Made by a program: the position numbers and the translations under genes
Part shown: piece by piece, positions 41,275-51,454 of the stretch
Numbering within the stretch: position 1 is the first letter of the stretch
Layout: every line of letters starts with the position of its first letter
Notes under the pieces: model-generated
Told to the model about the DNA's origin: nothing
Seen by the model: the letters and a program-made list of their open reading frames with translations, nothing else
Database searches by the model: none
NCBI RefSeq assembly: GCF_004217135.1
Contig: NZ_SHKK01000001.1
Coordinates: 6,448,001 to 6,512,000, forward strand
DNA from: Micromonospora violae
Lineage (GTDB): Bacteria; Actinomycetota; Actinomycetes; Mycobacteriales; Micromonosporaceae
Reading direction: 5' to 3'
Length of the DNA: 64,000 bases

Positions 41275-43377
41275 TCAACCGTTCCCGGTGAGCTGGAAGG
41301 TCCGCACCATCTCCTCGAAGATCGGCTTGCTCTCCTCGAACTTGGCGTCCGTGGCGGTGAGGTAGAACGAGTACGCCTTGCCGTCCTGCGCCACACCCCG
41401 CCAGACGCCGTGCCGCATGGCGTCCCCCTCGCCGCAGGTGTACTCGAATTCGGCGGCCGGCTTGCTGGCCAGCTCGGTCTCCTGGGAGGAGATCTGGTTG
41501 TACGGCTTGACGCAGGAGGTGCTCCGGGTCTTGAGGCCGTTCTCGGCCGTCTCCGCCCACCGCGTGGAGCTGCTGGACCACTTCTCGGTGATGATGCGGA
41601 CCTTACGGCCGCTGTCCTCCGGGTCGACATAGTCGGTGTACGAGCCGCCGGTGGCCTTCTTCCAGCCCTTCGGCACCATGACCTGGATCCCGCGGGCCGC
41701 ATGCTCCTGCATCTCGATCGGTGGAGCTTCCGGGGCGGACGCGGTGGGCTGCGCCACCGGGGCGCTCGGCGGGGCGTCGTCACCACCGGACAGTGCCACC
41801 ACGGTCAGCGCCAGCACGACGACCAGCCCGCCGGCTGCGGCGAGCTGCACCTTGCGCGGCCAACCCCTGACCGTGGTGACGAGCTGCGCTCCGGTGGCCT
41901 TGGCCTTGTCCAGAGCGCTGCCGCCCGAAGCGGCGGGCGGGGTGGCCCAGGGCTGGCCGGTGCCCGGCACCGACCACTGGTTGCCGCCGCCGTAGGTGCC
42001 GCCGATGCGCTGGGTGGCCTCCGGCGCGCCGCCGTACCCGACCTGCTGGGTGGCGTCGGCCGGGCTGCCGTACGTGACCCGCTGGGTGGCGTCGGGGTGC
42101 CCGCCGGCGTCCACCCGCTGGGTGGCGTCGGCGTTGCCGCCGTAGGTGCGTCCGGCCGCCGGCCGGCCGGCGGGCGGCATCGCGCCGGTCGGCGTGTGCA
42201 GCGGGCCGGCCAACGCGTCGGCGCTGGTCTCGTCCATTCCACCGGTGCTGCCGGCCGAAGGGGCCGCCTGGGAGCGCTCACCCCGGCGCAGCGAGGCCAG
42301 CCGGTCGGTCAGGGACTCACCCGGGGCCAGCATCGCCGGGCCGCCGATCTGGCTGTCCGGTTTCGGCTCCGGCTGGGCCGGTGGGAGGACGGGCACGGGG
42401 CGCTGCTGCACCGGCACCACCGCGTACGGGTCGGTGACCGAGTGCACCGCCGTCGCCGTGCTGCCCAGCGGGCCGGCGAGCAGCTCACGCAGCATGGCCC
42501 GGGAGGTGTGCACGTCGAGGCGGCGCGCCGGGTCCTTCTCCAGCAGACCCATCAGCACGCGGGTCAGCGGGCCGCTGCGCTGCGGCGGGGCGGGCGGGTC
42601 CTCCACCACGGCGTGCATGGTCTCGATCGGGTCGCCCTTGTCGAACGGGGGTCGCCCCTCGACCGCGGTGTAGAGCGTCACACCCAGCGAGAAGAGGTCA
42701 CTCGGCGGGCCGAACTCCTGGCCCATGGCCCGCTCGGGCGAGATGAAGTGCGGCGAGCCGAGCACCATGCCGGGGGTGGTGAGCTGCACGTCGGTGGGCA
42801 TCCGGGCGACCCCGAAGTCGGTCAGCACGCAGCGCCCGTCGGTGCAGATCAGCACGTTGGCCGGTTTGACGTCGCGGTGCAGCACGCCGATCGCGTGGGC
42901 GACCTCCAGCGCGCCGAGCAGCGCGATACCGATCTTGGCGACGGCACGGGGCGCGACCGGCCCGTCCTCGATCACCATGTCGGCGAGGCTGCGGGCGTCC
43001 AGCAGCTCCATCACGATCCACGGCCGGCCGGCCTCGGTGACCACGTCGTACACCTGCACGACCGCCGGGTGCTGGATGGCGGCGGCGGCGCGGGCCTCGC
43101 GCAGGGTGCGTTCGTACATCGCGTCACGGTCGCTGGGGGCCAGCCCGGGAGGCAGGACGACCTCCTTCACCGCCACGTCACGGCGCAGCAGGGTGTCTGT
43201 GGCGCGCCACACCGTGCCCATGCCGCCGTTGCCCACCGAGGATCGCAGCGAGTACCGGCCACCAATGGTGGTGCCGGGCGCCGCTCGTCCGTTGGCGGGA
43301 CTGACTGGTCCGCCGCTCCACGTCGGGATCTGAGTCACAGAAAAGCCACCGGGGGAAATCGAGGGGGGCTGGGACAC
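41275..43377 (-). CDS. Membrane Ser/Thr protein kinase with ATQRV repeats
   Basis: 700 residues from GTG 43377. Kinase domain (about 41-300): glycine loop [39 protein letters not shown] and SPERAMG. A linker (about 320-500) contains four repeats ending [25 protein letters not shown] membrane helix (about 508-527, [18 protein letters not shown]) leads to an outside domain of about 160 residues ([28 protein letters not shown]...) with two cysteines, not PASTA. Hanks-type signalling kinase with an unknown extracellular sensor. Upstream of the mutase gene on the same strand (48-base gap). Confidence 0.9.
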   Translation of the reverse strand: MSQPPSISPGGFSVTQIPTWSGGPVSPANGRAAPGTTIGGRYSLRSSVGNGGMGTVWRATDTLLRRDVAVKEVVLPPGLAPSDRDAMYERTLREARAAAAIQHPAVVQVYDVVTEAGRPWIVMELLDARSLADMVIEDGPVAPRAVAKIGIALLGALEVAHAIGVLHRDVKPANVLICTDGRCVLTDFGVARMPTDVQLTTPGMVLGSPHFISPERAMGQEFGPPSDLFSLGVTLYTAVEGRPPFDKGDPIETMHAVVEDPPAPPQRSGPLTRVLMGLLEKDPARRLDVHTSRAMLRELLAGPLGSTATAVHSVTDPYAVVPVQQRPVPVLPPAQPEPKPDSQIGGPAMLAPGESLTDRLASLRRGERSQAAPSAGSTGGMDETSADALAGPLHTPTGAMPPAGRPAAGRTYGGNADATQRVDAGGHPDATQRVTYGSPADATQQVGYGGAPEATQRIGGTYGGGNQWSVPGTGQPWATPPAASGGSALDKAKATGAQLVTTVRGWPRKVQLAAAGGLVVVLALTVVALSGGDDAPPSAPVAQPTASAPEAPPIEMQEHAARGIQVMVPKGWKKATGGSYTDYVDPEDSGRKVRIITEKWSSSSTRWAETAENGLKTRSTSCVKPYNQISSQETELASKPAAEFEYTCGEGDAMRHGVWRGVAQDGKAYSFYLTATDAKFEESKPIFEEMVRTFQLTGNG

Positions 43378-43544
43378 AACCCCCCTATCTTGCTGGTTCC
43401 GACGCCCGATGCGAAAGCCGACGCGACGGACGATTATCGAACGCGACAGAACGTGCCCTGTCGTTCACGTGGTGTCGACCGGACGGGACGCACTGTGCGG
43501 TATCCCTCACCCGACGACGTGGCCAGGCGTCCTACCATCCGGGG

Positions 43545-45128
43545 ATGAACCAACGGCGGTCAAGCGAGTCCGGTTTCCCGATCAACGGCGTCTACACGGA
43601 GGCCGACCTTCCGGAGGACCTGGACTCCCGGCTCGGCAGCCCCGGCGAGTTTCCGTACACCCGGGGTGTCTACCCCACCATGTACACCTCCCGCCCGTGG
43701 ACCATGCGCCAGTACGCCGGTTTCGGCACCGCCACCGAGTCCAACGCTCGTTACCACCAACTGTTGCGGGCCGGCACGATGGGCCTCTCGGTCGCGTTCG
43801 ACCTGCCGACCCAGATGGGCTACGACTCCGACGAGCCGATCGCGCACGGCGAGGTCGGAAAGGTGGGGGTCGCGATCGACTCCATCGAGGACATGCGGCT
43901 GCTCTTCGCCGACATCCCCCTGGACAAGGTGTCCACCTCGATGACGATCAACGCGCCCGGCTCGGTGCTGCTGCTGCTCTACCAGCTCGTGGCCGAGGAG
44001 AACGGGGTGCCGGGCGCTGCGCTCAACGGCACCATCCAGAACGACATCCTGAAGGAGTACATCGCCCGGGGGACGTACATCTTCCCGCCGAAGCCGTCGC
44101 TGCGCCTGGTGGCCGACACGTTCGCGTACTGCCGCAAGGAGGTGCCGAAGTGGAACACCATCTCCATCTCCGGCTACCACATGGCGGAGGCCGGCGCGAC
44201 GCCCGCGCAGGAGATCGCGTTCACCCTGGCCAACGGCGTGGAGTACGTCCGGGCGGCGCTGGCCGCCGGGCTGGCCGTCGACGACTTCGCGCCCCGGCTG
44301 TCGTTCTTCTTCGTGGCCCGCACCACCCTGCTGGAGGAGGTGGCCAAGTTCCGCGCCGCCCGGCGGATCTGGGCCCGGCTGATGCGCGACGACTTCGGCG
44401 CCAAGGACCCGAAGTCGATGATGCTGCGGTTCCACACCCAGACCGCCGGCGTGCAGCTCACCGCCCAGCAGCCGGAGGTGAACCTGGTTCGGGTGGCGGT
44501 GCAGGGGTTGGGCGCCGTGCTCGGTGGCACCCAGTCGCTGCACACCAACAGCTTCGACGAGGCCATCGCGCTGCCCACCGAGAAGGCGGCCCGGCTCGCG
44601 CTGCGTACCCAGCAGGTGCTGGCCTACGAGACGGACCTGACCGCCACCGTCGACCCGTTCGCCGGCTCGTACGTGGTGGAGGCGATGACCGACGAGATCG
44701 AGGCCGCCGCCGTCGAGTTGATGGAGCGGGTGGCCGACCACGGCTCGGCGGTGGACGCGATCGAGGCCGGCTTCCAGAAGCGGGAGATCGAGCAGTCCGC
44801 GTACCGGATCGCCCAGGAGATCGACTCGGGGGAGCGGGTGGTGGTCGGGCTCAACCGGTTCACCGTGGACGAGGAGGAGCCGTACGAGCCGCTGCGGGTC
44901 GACCCGGCGATCGAGGCCGCCCAGGCCGACCGGCTGGCCCGGCTGCGCTCCGAGCGGGACGCCGACGCGGTGGCGCGGGCGCTCGCCGATCTTCGGACCG
45001 CCGCCGAGGGCACGGACAATGTGCTGTACCCGATGAAGGAGGCGCTGCGGGCCCGGGCGACCGTGGGTGAGGTCTGCGGGACGCTGCGCGAGGTGTGGGG
45101 GTTGTACCGGCCCACCGACCGCTTCTGA
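43545..45128 (+). CDS. Acyl-CoA mutase large subunit (methylmalonyl-CoA mutase family)
   Basis: 527 residues. TIM-barrel substrate domain of B12-dependent acyl-CoA mutases: [79 protein letters not shown] and [15 protein letters not shown]. There is no C-terminal cobalamin-binding domain (DxHxxG absent), so it needs a separate small subunit, as isobutyryl-CoA mutase-type or MeaA-like systems do. Exact substrate (methylmalonyl-, isobutyryl- or ethylmalonyl-CoA) is not assigned. No obvious partner gene is in the window. Confidence 0.88.
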   Translation: MNQRRSSESGFPINGVYTEADLPEDLDSRLGSPGEFPYTRGVYPTMYTSRPWTMRQYAGFGTATESNARYHQLLRAGTMGLSVAFDLPTQMGYDSDEPIAHGEVGKVGVAIDSIEDMRLLFADIPLDKVSTSMTINAPGSVLLLLYQLVAEENGVPGAALNGTIQNDILKEYIARGTYIFPPKPSLRLVADTFAYCRKEVPKWNTISISGYHMAEAGATPAQEIAFTLANGVEYVRAALAAGLAVDDFAPRLSFFFVARTTLLEEVAKFRAARRIWARLMRDDFGAKDPKSMMLRFHTQTAGVQLTAQQPEVNLVRVAVQGLGAVLGGTQSLHTNSFDEAIALPTEKAARLALRTQQVLAYETDLTATVDPFAGSYVVEAMTDEIEAAAVELMERVADHGSAVDAIEAGFQKREIEQSAYRIAQEIDSGERVVVGLNRFTVDEEEPYEPLRVDPAIEAAQADRLARLRSERDADAVARALADLRTAAEGTDNVLYPMKEALRARATVGEVCGTLREVWGLYRPTDRF

Positions 45129-45607
45129 GCGTCCGCCGCGCTCATTTCTGAGCGTTCCGCCGCGGCCGCGGCCCTCGGGGTGCGGTGTGCCCAGCGGGTT
45201 CAGCGGGTATCCGGTCGGTTGAGCCGGGACGCACACCCTGTGCGGCCACGGGGTGTCGCTGCGTGTGAGCGTCCTTATCCGGCTCGTTGCGGAGTGTGGT
45301 CGGCTAATTGTCGGAGTGTCAGTTCACCACCCCGACTAATGCGACAATTTGGCAACGGGTTCCGACTGGTGCCGGGATTCGTGACCACCGCGATCGGTTA
45401 CGCGTTGTAGGAGGTGAGGGGCTGATGACGGCGTTCGACCGTGATCTACCTGCTGTCTCCCGCCTCGGCGAGCGCCCTCAGCAGGGCATACGTGACTCTG
45501 CGCGGTCCGATCATCACCGTAACGAGGTTGCGCAGCGTCACCGTCGGAGGTCTAGGCTGTCTGCTGTCCCCGATGATCCATCCATTCCTAGTGATCGAGA
45601 ATTCGAC
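45129..45607. other. 479-base region upstream of the M20 gene
   Basis: The beginning has a duplicated TTCTGAGCGT(T)CCGCCGCG, maybe a degraded terminator. AATTGTCG (about 45306) and CGACAATT (about 45343) form an inverted repeat. A 23-codon frame (ATG 45339, ending TAG 45410, MRQFGNGFRLVPGFVTTAIGYAL) is followed directly by GGAGGTGAGG and an ATG at 45425 that is in frame with the M20 gene. The 45425-45607 stretch has third positions near 50% G/C, unlike coding DNA here. A promoter for the M20 gene may lie near 45530-45560 (TTGCGC / TAGGCT). Confidence 0.4.
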
Positions 45608-46867
45608 GTGACGAGTGCGTTGACGCTGCCCACGAGTGGCCAGCTGGCGTCGTCCTGGCTGGAGACGCCGCCCGGATCCCAACCCCTGCCCGGCGAGCTG
45701 GACCACCTCCTCGCGCTCCGGGTACCGGGACTCATCGCTACGCGCCGTCACCTCCACTCGCACCCTGAGCTCTCCGGCACCGAGTTCGAGACGGCCGCGC
45801 TGATCGCCCGGGAGCTGTCGTTGGCCGGGCTGAACCCGCGACTGCTGCCCAAGGGCAACGGCGTGATCTGCGATGTCAACGGCCGGCCGGACGGCCCGGT
45901 CGTGGCGCTGCGCGCTGATATCGACGCCCTGCCGCTGGACGACCCCAAGGACGTCCCGTACCGGTCGACCGTCGAGGGCGTCTGCCACGCCTGCGGGCAC
46001 GACGTGCACACCACGGTCCTGCTCGGCGTCGGCATGTTGCTGGCCCAGCTCGCCGACCTCGGCGAGCTGGACGGTCGGGTCCGGCTGATCTTCCAGCCGG
46101 CCGAGGAGATCCTGCCCTGCGGCTCGCTGGAGGTCATCGAGGCCGGTGGCCTGGACGACGTGGTGCAGATCTTCGCGCTGCACTGCGACCCGAACCTGCC
46201 GGTGGGCCAGGTCGGCCTGCGGGTCGGCCCGATCACCGCGGCCGCCGACAACGTGACCGTCCGGCTCTCCGGCCCGGGCGGGCACACCGCCCGTCCGCAC
46301 CTGACCGTCGACATGGTCGACGCGCTCGGTCGGTTGATCACCGAGGTGCCCGCCCTGGTCAGCCGCCGGGTGCCGGCCAACAGTGGCCTGCTGCTGGTCT
46401 TCGGCCACGCCTCGGCCGGCACCCGTTACAACGTCATCCCGTCCGAGGCGAGCGCCTCGGGCACCCTCCGGGTGATGGACCGCGACACCTGGGAGCAGGC
46501 TCCCAAGATCGTCGCTCAGGTGGTGCGGGACGTGATCGCGCCGACCGGTGCCACGGTCGACCTGGAATATCTGCGCGGCCGGCCACCGGTCTGCAACGAC
46601 TCCCGCGCCATCCAGGTGCTGACCGCCGCCACCTCCGCCGCACTCGGCCCGGACGGGATCGCCGAGACACCGCAGAGCATGGGCGGCGAGGACTTCTCCT
46701 GGTACCTGGAGTACGTCCCCGGCGCCCTCGCCCGGCTCGGCGTGGGTCGCTCCGGCCCCAACGTCGACCTGCACCGCGCCAGCTTCGACGTGGACGAGCG
46801 GGCCATCGGTGTCGGCGTCCGCGTCATGGTGCAGACCGCGCTGCGGGCACTTGCGGCGGCGCGCTGA
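45608..46867 (+). CDS. M20-family amidohydrolase
   Basis: 419 residues from GTG 45608; an ATG at 45425 would add 61 residues of non-coding-like codons. Metal-dependent aminoacylase/hippurate hydrolase type: RRHLHSHPELSGTEFET, LRADIDALPL, CHACGHDVHTTVLLG (Cys-Gly-His metal site), FQPAEE and the dimerisation domain with GPGGHTARPH; final GGEDFSWYLE. Removes acyl groups from N-acyl amino acids or related amides; substrate not predictable. Its last 44 bases overlap the convergent DUF4349 gene. Confidence 0.9.
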   Translation: MTSALTLPTSGQLASSWLETPPGSQPLPGELDHLLALRVPGLIATRRHLHSHPELSGTEFETAALIARELSLAGLNPRLLPKGNGVICDVNGRPDGPVVALRADIDALPLDDPKDVPYRSTVEGVCHACGHDVHTTVLLGVGMLLAQLADLGELDGRVRLIFQPAEEILPCGSLEVIEAGGLDDVVQIFALHCDPNLPVGQVGLRVGPITAAADNVTVRLSGPGGHTARPHLTVDMVDALGRLITEVPALVSRRVPANSGLLLVFGHASAGTRYNVIPSEASASGTLRVMDRDTWEQAPKIVAQVVRDVIAPTGATVDLEYLRGRPPVCNDSRAIQVLTAATSAALGPDGIAETPQSMGGEDFSWYLEYVPGALARLGVGRSGPNVDLHRASFDVDERAIGVGVRVMVQTALRALAAAR

Positions 46868-47765
46868 CCGGCGCGACCAGAGCCGGGGACTTGCGCCGTC
46901 GCCGCAACACCACCAGCAGCACCGCCACCGGTACGCCGAACGCCACCAGCCACGGCAGCAACGCGCCCAGCACGGTGAGCAGGACGGTCATCGAGACGAC
47001 GAACGCCTTCCAGCCGCCCCTGAGCCCGACCAGGAAGCCGGTCTCCTCCTTCTCCTCGGTGACCTTCGCCGCCGGCCCGGCCAGTGACACGGTGATCGTG
47101 GAGAGGGCGGTCAGGTCGGCCAGGCGTCGCTGCTTGGCCTCCAGCGAGGCCAGGTCGGCCTCCCGGCGGCCCAGTTCGTTCTCCAGCGACACCAGGTCGG
47201 TGATCGTGGTGGCCCGGGCCAGCAACCGGCGGGCGCTCTCCACCCGGGCACGTTGACTGGTGATCCGGGCATCCAGGTCGACGGTCTCCTCGGTGACGTC
47301 CTGAGTGTTGATCTCCCGGCTCTGCTGCCGACCGAGCTTCGCGATCTCCTCCACCACGCCGGTGAACTTCGCCGCCGGCACCCGCAGCTCCAACTCCGCC
47401 ACCGCGTCGGCGTCGACACTGTGCCGCTGGTCCCCACCCACGAAGCCACCGGCCCGGGTGGCCACGGCGGCGGCCTCGCGGGCGCCCGCGTCCACATCGT
47501 CCACCTGCACCCGCATCGTTCCGGTGTAGATGATCGCCCGCTGGTCGACCCGCAGATCCGGCGCTCCGGCACCGGCCGCCTCCGGTGCGCCCGCGGCGGC
47601 GTCCCGGCCCACCCCGCCATTGGCCGCTGGCGCCTCGGCCTTCGCGCCGGCGCTGTCGGGCACCCCGCTGTCGCTGCCGCCAGCACCGCACCCCGCCAGC
47701 GCCAGCGCCGCCGCCAGTGCTGTCACCGCCAGCGCGCTGCGGCGTCGTCCCACCCGTCCGTCCAT
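46824..47765 (-). CDS. DUF4349 lipoprotein
   Basis: 313 residues from ATG 47765, which has GGGAG 5 bases upstream; earlier starts lack one. Signal peptide with lipobox LALAGC (Cys near 26), a Gly/Ala linker, then the DUF4349 domain: RAIIYTGTMRVQVDDVDAGAREAAAVATRAGGFV, VPAAKFTGVVEEIAKLG, and a coiled coil ARITSQRARVESARRLLARATTITDLVSLENELGRREADLASLEAKQRRL, followed by a C-terminal membrane helix and basic tail. Thus anchored at both ends. Function unknown. Confidence 0.88.
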   Translation of the reverse strand: MDGRVGRRRSALAVTALAAALALAGCGAGGSDSGVPDSAGAKAEAPAANGGVGRDAAAGAPEAAGAGAPDLRVDQRAIIYTGTMRVQVDDVDAGAREAAAVATRAGGFVGGDQRHSVDADAVAELELRVPAAKFTGVVEEIAKLGRQQSREINTQDVTEETVDLDARITSQRARVESARRLLARATTITDLVSLENELGRREADLASLEAKQRRLADLTALSTITVSLAGPAAKVTEEKEETGFLVGLRGGWKAFVVSMTVLLTVLGALLPWLVAFGVPVAVLLVVLRRRRKSPALVAPVSAPPQVPAARSAP

Positions 47766-47879
47766 CCCCGCTCCCATCGTCGTCAACCGGTGTGGCGATA
47801 GCTCGGACGCGACGCACCCGCCGGCTGGTTCCGGCAGACTGCGCTGAGGACGTCACGATTCGATAATCGAGGAGTCACG

Positions 47880-48512
47880 ATGCGGCTCACCAAGTACGCC
47901 CACTCCTGCCTTCGGGTGGAACACGACGGGGGAGTCCTCGTCGTCGACCCCGGGGTGTTCAGCGACACCGCGGCGGCGCTGGACGGTGCGGACGCGGTGC
48001 TGATCACCCACCTTCACCCCGACCACCTCGACCTGGCAGCGGTGCGCCTCCAGCTCGACCGACAGCCGTTCCCGATCCACGGGCCCGCCTCGCTGGCCGA
48101 GACCCTCGGCGACGCCGCCGACGTGTTGAGCCCGGTGAGCGTCGGGGAGTCGTTCACCGCCGCCGGGGTGGCCGTACGCGCGTACGGGGGGCGGCACGCC
48201 GTGATCCACCCCGACATTCCGGTGGTCGACAACCTCGGTTACCTGATCAACGACGTGGTCTACCACCCGGGCGACTCGCTGGTGGTGCCCGACGAGACAC
48301 CCGTCGACACGCTCTTCGCGCCGATCCACGCACCCTGGTCGAAGTTCTCCGAGGTGGTCGACTTCATCCGCGCGGTCGCGCCGCGGCGCGCGTACGCCCT
48401 GCACGACGCGTTGCTCAACGACAACGGGCTGGGCGTGCTGGACCGGCAGTACAGCGCGTTGTCGGGCACCGAGTACCAGCGACTGGAGCCCGGCAGCCGG
48501 GTGGACGTCTGA
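47880..48512 (+). CDS. MBL-fold metal-dependent hydrolase
   Basis: 210 residues. Small beta-lactamase-like hydrolase (UlaG/YtkL type): RLTKYAHSCLRVEHDGG at the start, the metal motif ITHLHPDHLD, then GGRHAVIHPDIP, NLGYLINDVVYHPGDSLVVP and FAPIHAPWSKFSEVVDFIRAV, where UlaG-like proteins place the remaining ligands. Cytoplasmic. Substrate unknown. The next gene starts 4 bases on, so they are likely co-transcribed. Confidence 0.88.
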   Translation: MRLTKYAHSCLRVEHDGGVLVVDPGVFSDTAAALDGADAVLITHLHPDHLDLAAVRLQLDRQPFPIHGPASLAETLGDAADVLSPVSVGESFTAAGVAVRAYGGRHAVIHPDIPVVDNLGYLINDVVYHPGDSLVVPDETPVDTLFAPIHAPWSKFSEVVDFIRAVAPRRAYALHDALLNDNGLGVLDRQYSALSGTEYQRLEPGSRVDV

Positions 48513-48516
48513 GCCG

Positions 48517-49500
48517 ATGCCGGGCCTCTCCGCGGAGCTGGTGCAGCAGCTCTACCGCACCCCACCGGACCGGTTCGTGGCCGCCCGGGACGCCGCCGTG
48601 GCCGAGGCCCGCCAGGCCGGTGACCCGGCCACCGCCCGACAACTGGCCCGGTTGCGTCGTCCGACGGTGGCCGCCTGGTTGGTGAACCTGCTCGCCATCC
48701 GACGTCCGGAGCTGGTCGCCGATCTGGTGCAGCTCGCCGACGCGCTGCGGTCCGCCCAGCGGGAGTTGCGCGGGCCCCGGCTGCGGGAGCTGTCCGCGCA
48801 GCGCCGGGCGGTGGTCAGCGCCCTGGTCGCCGAGGTCCGCAAGCTCGCCGCGGCCGAGCCGGACGCGCCCCCGGCGAACCGGCTGCCCCTGGCCGAGGTG
48901 GAGGCGACGCTGAACGCGGCGTTCTCCGACGTCGAGGTCGCCGAGCAGGTGCGGGCGGGCCGCCTGCTGCGGGCAGCCAGCTACGCCGGCTTCGGTGAGG
49001 TGCCCCGGCCGCAGCTGCGGCTGGTCACCGGCGATGACGAGGAGCGCGCGGAGGAACGCCCGGCCCGCCGCCCCGGCCCCCAGCGGGGCCGTCCCGAGGC
49101 GGCGCCCGGCCCGGACCGGGCGGCTGCGCGTGCCGAGCAGGCCGAGCGGGCCGCGCAGCGGGCGGCCCGAGCCGAGCGGGCCCGGCAGCGCCGCGCCCTC
49201 GACCGGGAGTTGGCGAAGGCCCGGGCCGACCAGGAGCGAGCCGAGGCCGAGCTGACCGAGGCGACCGGGCAGGAACGCGACGGTGCGGTCGTACTCGATG
49301 GCCTGGAGGCTGAACTGGCCGAGCTGGAGCGGCGGCGCGCGGTCGCCGAGCAGGATCTCAGCCGGGCCAAGCTGGCGCGGCGCGCCGCCGAGCGAGCGGT
49401 CACCGTGGCCCGGCGGCGCGCCGGTGAGGTCGAGGCGGCGGTCGAGGCGCTGGCGGCCGAAGAGGGGGATGCGGACGCGGGCGGTGGCGCGGCAGACTGA
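48517..49500 (+). CDS. Coiled-coil protein of unknown function
   Basis: 327 residues. N-terminal 150 residues helical (YRTPPDRFVAARDAAVAEARQAGDPATARQLARLRRPTVAAWLVNLLAIRRPELV), a pattern conserved in actinobacterial hypothetical proteins. From about residue 185 to 310 it is an Ala/Glu/Arg-rich coiled coil (EQAERAAQRAARAERARQRRALDRELAKARADQ... and LEAELAELERRRAVAEQDL). No known domain. Cotranscribed with the MBL gene. Confidence 0.65.
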   Translation: MPGLSAELVQQLYRTPPDRFVAARDAAVAEARQAGDPATARQLARLRRPTVAAWLVNLLAIRRPELVADLVQLADALRSAQRELRGPRLRELSAQRRAVVSALVAEVRKLAAAEPDAPPANRLPLAEVEATLNAAFSDVEVAEQVRAGRLLRAASYAGFGEVPRPQLRLVTGDDEERAEERPARRPGPQRGRPEAAPGPDRAAARAEQAERAAQRAARAERARQRRALDRELAKARADQERAEAELTEATGQERDGAVVLDGLEAELAELERRRAVAEQDLSRAKLARRAAERAVTVARRRAGEVEAAVEALAAEEGDADAGGGAAD

Positions 49501-49604
49501 CCATCGATGGATGACGACGAGTGTGCGGGCCGTACACGGCGGGTGGCCGCGGGTCGGGGCGTGGTCGTGGTCGGCGGGTCAGGTTGCCCGAGGGCGGCAC
49601 CCCG

Positions 49605-50339
49605 GTGACTCCGGAACAGGTCGCGGCCGCCAGCAAGCCCGTCGTGCTCGACCTGGGTGACGCCTTCAGCCGAGACCCGACCACGCTGCGCCGGGCCCGA
49701 CTGCTCGGCATCTCCGGCTGGGCTTTCTACATCAGTGGGCGGGCCGGCGCGCTCGGCGATGTGCGGGCCGAGACGGCCGCTGCCGCCCTCGGGTTCATCG
49801 CCCCGGACGCGGTCGCCGACGGTTGGGACGCCGCCGCCCGGGTCGTCCGGCCGTTCGAGGTGGCCGCCGCGAGCCTTGCCGAGTGCTGCCGCTGGGGGGC
49901 GCAGCGGCTCGACCCGCTGCCCGGCACCGAGCGTCTGTCGGCGCTCGTCGAGCGGGCCGTGGTCGCGGCGGAGGCCAGCGGGATGCCGCTCTTCGCCGCG
50001 TGGCGGGCCATGCCGCTTCCGGATCTCTCGCCCGGCGCCCGCAGCGCCGCCGGGCTGCGTCTGCTGCGGGAACACTTCACCGGCGCCTACCTGCTGGCGG
50101 TACGCGCCGCCGGGATGACCCCGCTGGAGGCCGTACTGGCCGGCCCGGAGGGCGAGGCCGGGGCGGTGGCCTGTGGCTGGCCGCCGCCGTACCCGCCGGT
50201 CGGGCCGCTGGTACGCCGCCGACTCTGGGCCGAGGCGGTGACCAACCGGCTGGCCGCGCCGGCGTTCGCGGCCCTCGGTCCCGCCGTCGGCGCGGAGTTG
50301 GTGGAGTTGCTGCACCGCACCCGAGCCGACCTGGCCTGA
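49605..50339 (+). CDS. SCO6745-like helical protein
   Basis: 244 residues from GTG 49605 (TTG 49584 possible). The sequence RRARLLGISGWAFYISGRAGALGDVRAETAAAALGFIAPDAVADGWDAAARVVRPFEVAAAS follows the SCO6745 family pattern (an all-helical actinobacterial family of unknown biochemical role), and the C-terminal half ends VGAELVELLHRTRADL. Cytoplasmic. No catalytic residues recognised. Follows the coiled-coil gene by about 100 bases. Confidence 0.7.
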   Translation: MTPEQVAAASKPVVLDLGDAFSRDPTTLRRARLLGISGWAFYISGRAGALGDVRAETAAAALGFIAPDAVADGWDAAARVVRPFEVAAASLAECCRWGAQRLDPLPGTERLSALVERAVVAAEASGMPLFAAWRAMPLPDLSPGARSAAGLRLLREHFTGAYLLAVRAAGMTPLEAVLAGPEGEAGAVACGWPPPYPPVGPLVRRRLWAEAVTNRLAAPAFAALGPAVGAELVELLHRTRADLA

Positions 50340-50419
50340 GCCGCCCGCCGACACCGGAGCCGCCCGTCGGCCGGAAAATGGGCGGCGTCCGGGCAGATCG
50401 GCTGTCAGGATGTCCTGCC

Positions 50420-51379
50420 GTGACCCTTCCCGCTGGTTGGACAACGCGCCGGCCCACCCTCGACGACGTACCGGCGATCCTCGCGGTGGTGCACGCCGCC
50501 GACACCTTCGCCATCGGCCATCCCGACTTCGACGCCGAGGATGTCGCGGCGTCGCTGACCGCCCCCCACTTCGACCCGACCCAGGACTCCTGGCTGGCGA
50601 TCGACCCGGACGATACCGTGGTCGGCTGGGCGACGGTGGACAACCCGACCGGGGTGGGCCGGGAGTTCGTGGAGGTCTACGTCGATCCGGTACGGGGCGC
50701 CGCCGTCCGCGCGCCGTTGCTGGCCCGTCAACTGGACCGGGTCGCCGAGCGCGCCGCCGAGCGGGGCCTGCCCTCGCTCACCGTCCGGTGCGCCGTGTTC
50801 GCCCCGGAACGTGACTGGGAACGCGCCCTGCGCGCACGCGGATTCACCCTGGTGAAGCGGTACGTCCGGATGAGCCGGCCGCTGGACGACCTGGCGGACG
50901 AGCTGGCCGGGGCGCCGGCCGTGACGGTGCGACCAATCCGCCCAGACGACGAGACCGACCTCGTGCAGTTCCACCGGATCTACGAGGCCGCCTTCGGCGA
51001 CACCCCGGACCACGAGCCGCTGCCGTACGAGCGGTGGCGGGCCCGGCTCGGCGACCTGACCGCCTGGGACGAGTGGTTCGTCGCCGAGGTCGACGGGGTG
51101 CCGGTCGGCGCGTTGCAGTCCTCGGATCAGGCGCTCGACCAGCAGTCGGGCTGGGTGAAGAGCCTGTCCGTGTTGTCCGGCTACCGACGCAGGGGGGTGG
51201 GTGCGGCGCTGCTGCGCCGCGCGTTCGCCCGCTACGCCGAGAAGGGCCGGCGGGCGGCCGGCCTGGGCGTCGACCTCACCAACCCGACCGCCCCGCTATC
51301 GCTCTACCGGTCGGTGGGCCTGCGGGAGACCCGGTGGACCGACATGTACGAACTCTCCGTCCCGGCGGCCCGTGTGTGA
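50420..51379 (+). CDS. Tandem GNAT acetyltransferase
   Basis: 319 residues from GTG 50420. Two GNAT folds: a degenerate N-terminal one (TRRPTLDDVPAILAVVHAADTFAIGH... GREFVEVYVDPVRGAAVRAPLL) and a C-terminal one with an intact acetyl-CoA motif WVKSLSVLSGYRRRGVGAALLRRAF (Q/RxxGxG/A), ending GLRETRWTDMYEL. The arrangement resembles MshD (mycothiol synthase) but no specific signature allows that call. Frames extending further upstream belong to the previous gene in another phase. Confidence 0.8.
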   Translation: MTLPAGWTTRRPTLDDVPAILAVVHAADTFAIGHPDFDAEDVAASLTAPHFDPTQDSWLAIDPDDTVVGWATVDNPTGVGREFVEVYVDPVRGAAVRAPLLARQLDRVAERAAERGLPSLTVRCAVFAPERDWERALRARGFTLVKRYVRMSRPLDDLADELAGAPAVTVRPIRPDDETDLVQFHRIYEAAFGDTPDHEPLPYERWRARLGDLTAWDEWFVAEVDGVPVGALQSSDQALDQQSGWVKSLSVLSGYRRRGVGAALLRRAFARYAEKGRRAAGLGVDLTNPTAPLSLYRSVGLRETRWTDMYELSVPAARV

Positions 51380-51454
51380 TTGACGACCCTGGACGGGCCC
51401 GACCGGGCCTCCGGTCGACGGCGGTAGCAGACTGGCGGGGTGCGATACGCGCTG

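Noticed and set aside
45425..45607. N-terminal extension of the M20 hydrolase from ATG 45425
   Set aside because: Despite a good Shine-Dalgarno, third-codon positions are only about half G/C and the peptide has no family similarity; GTG 45608 fits the family start.
49823..50419. 199-residue extension of the GNAT protein
   Set aside because: Shadow frame of the SCO6745-like gene; Arg/Gly-rich with no GNAT similarity.
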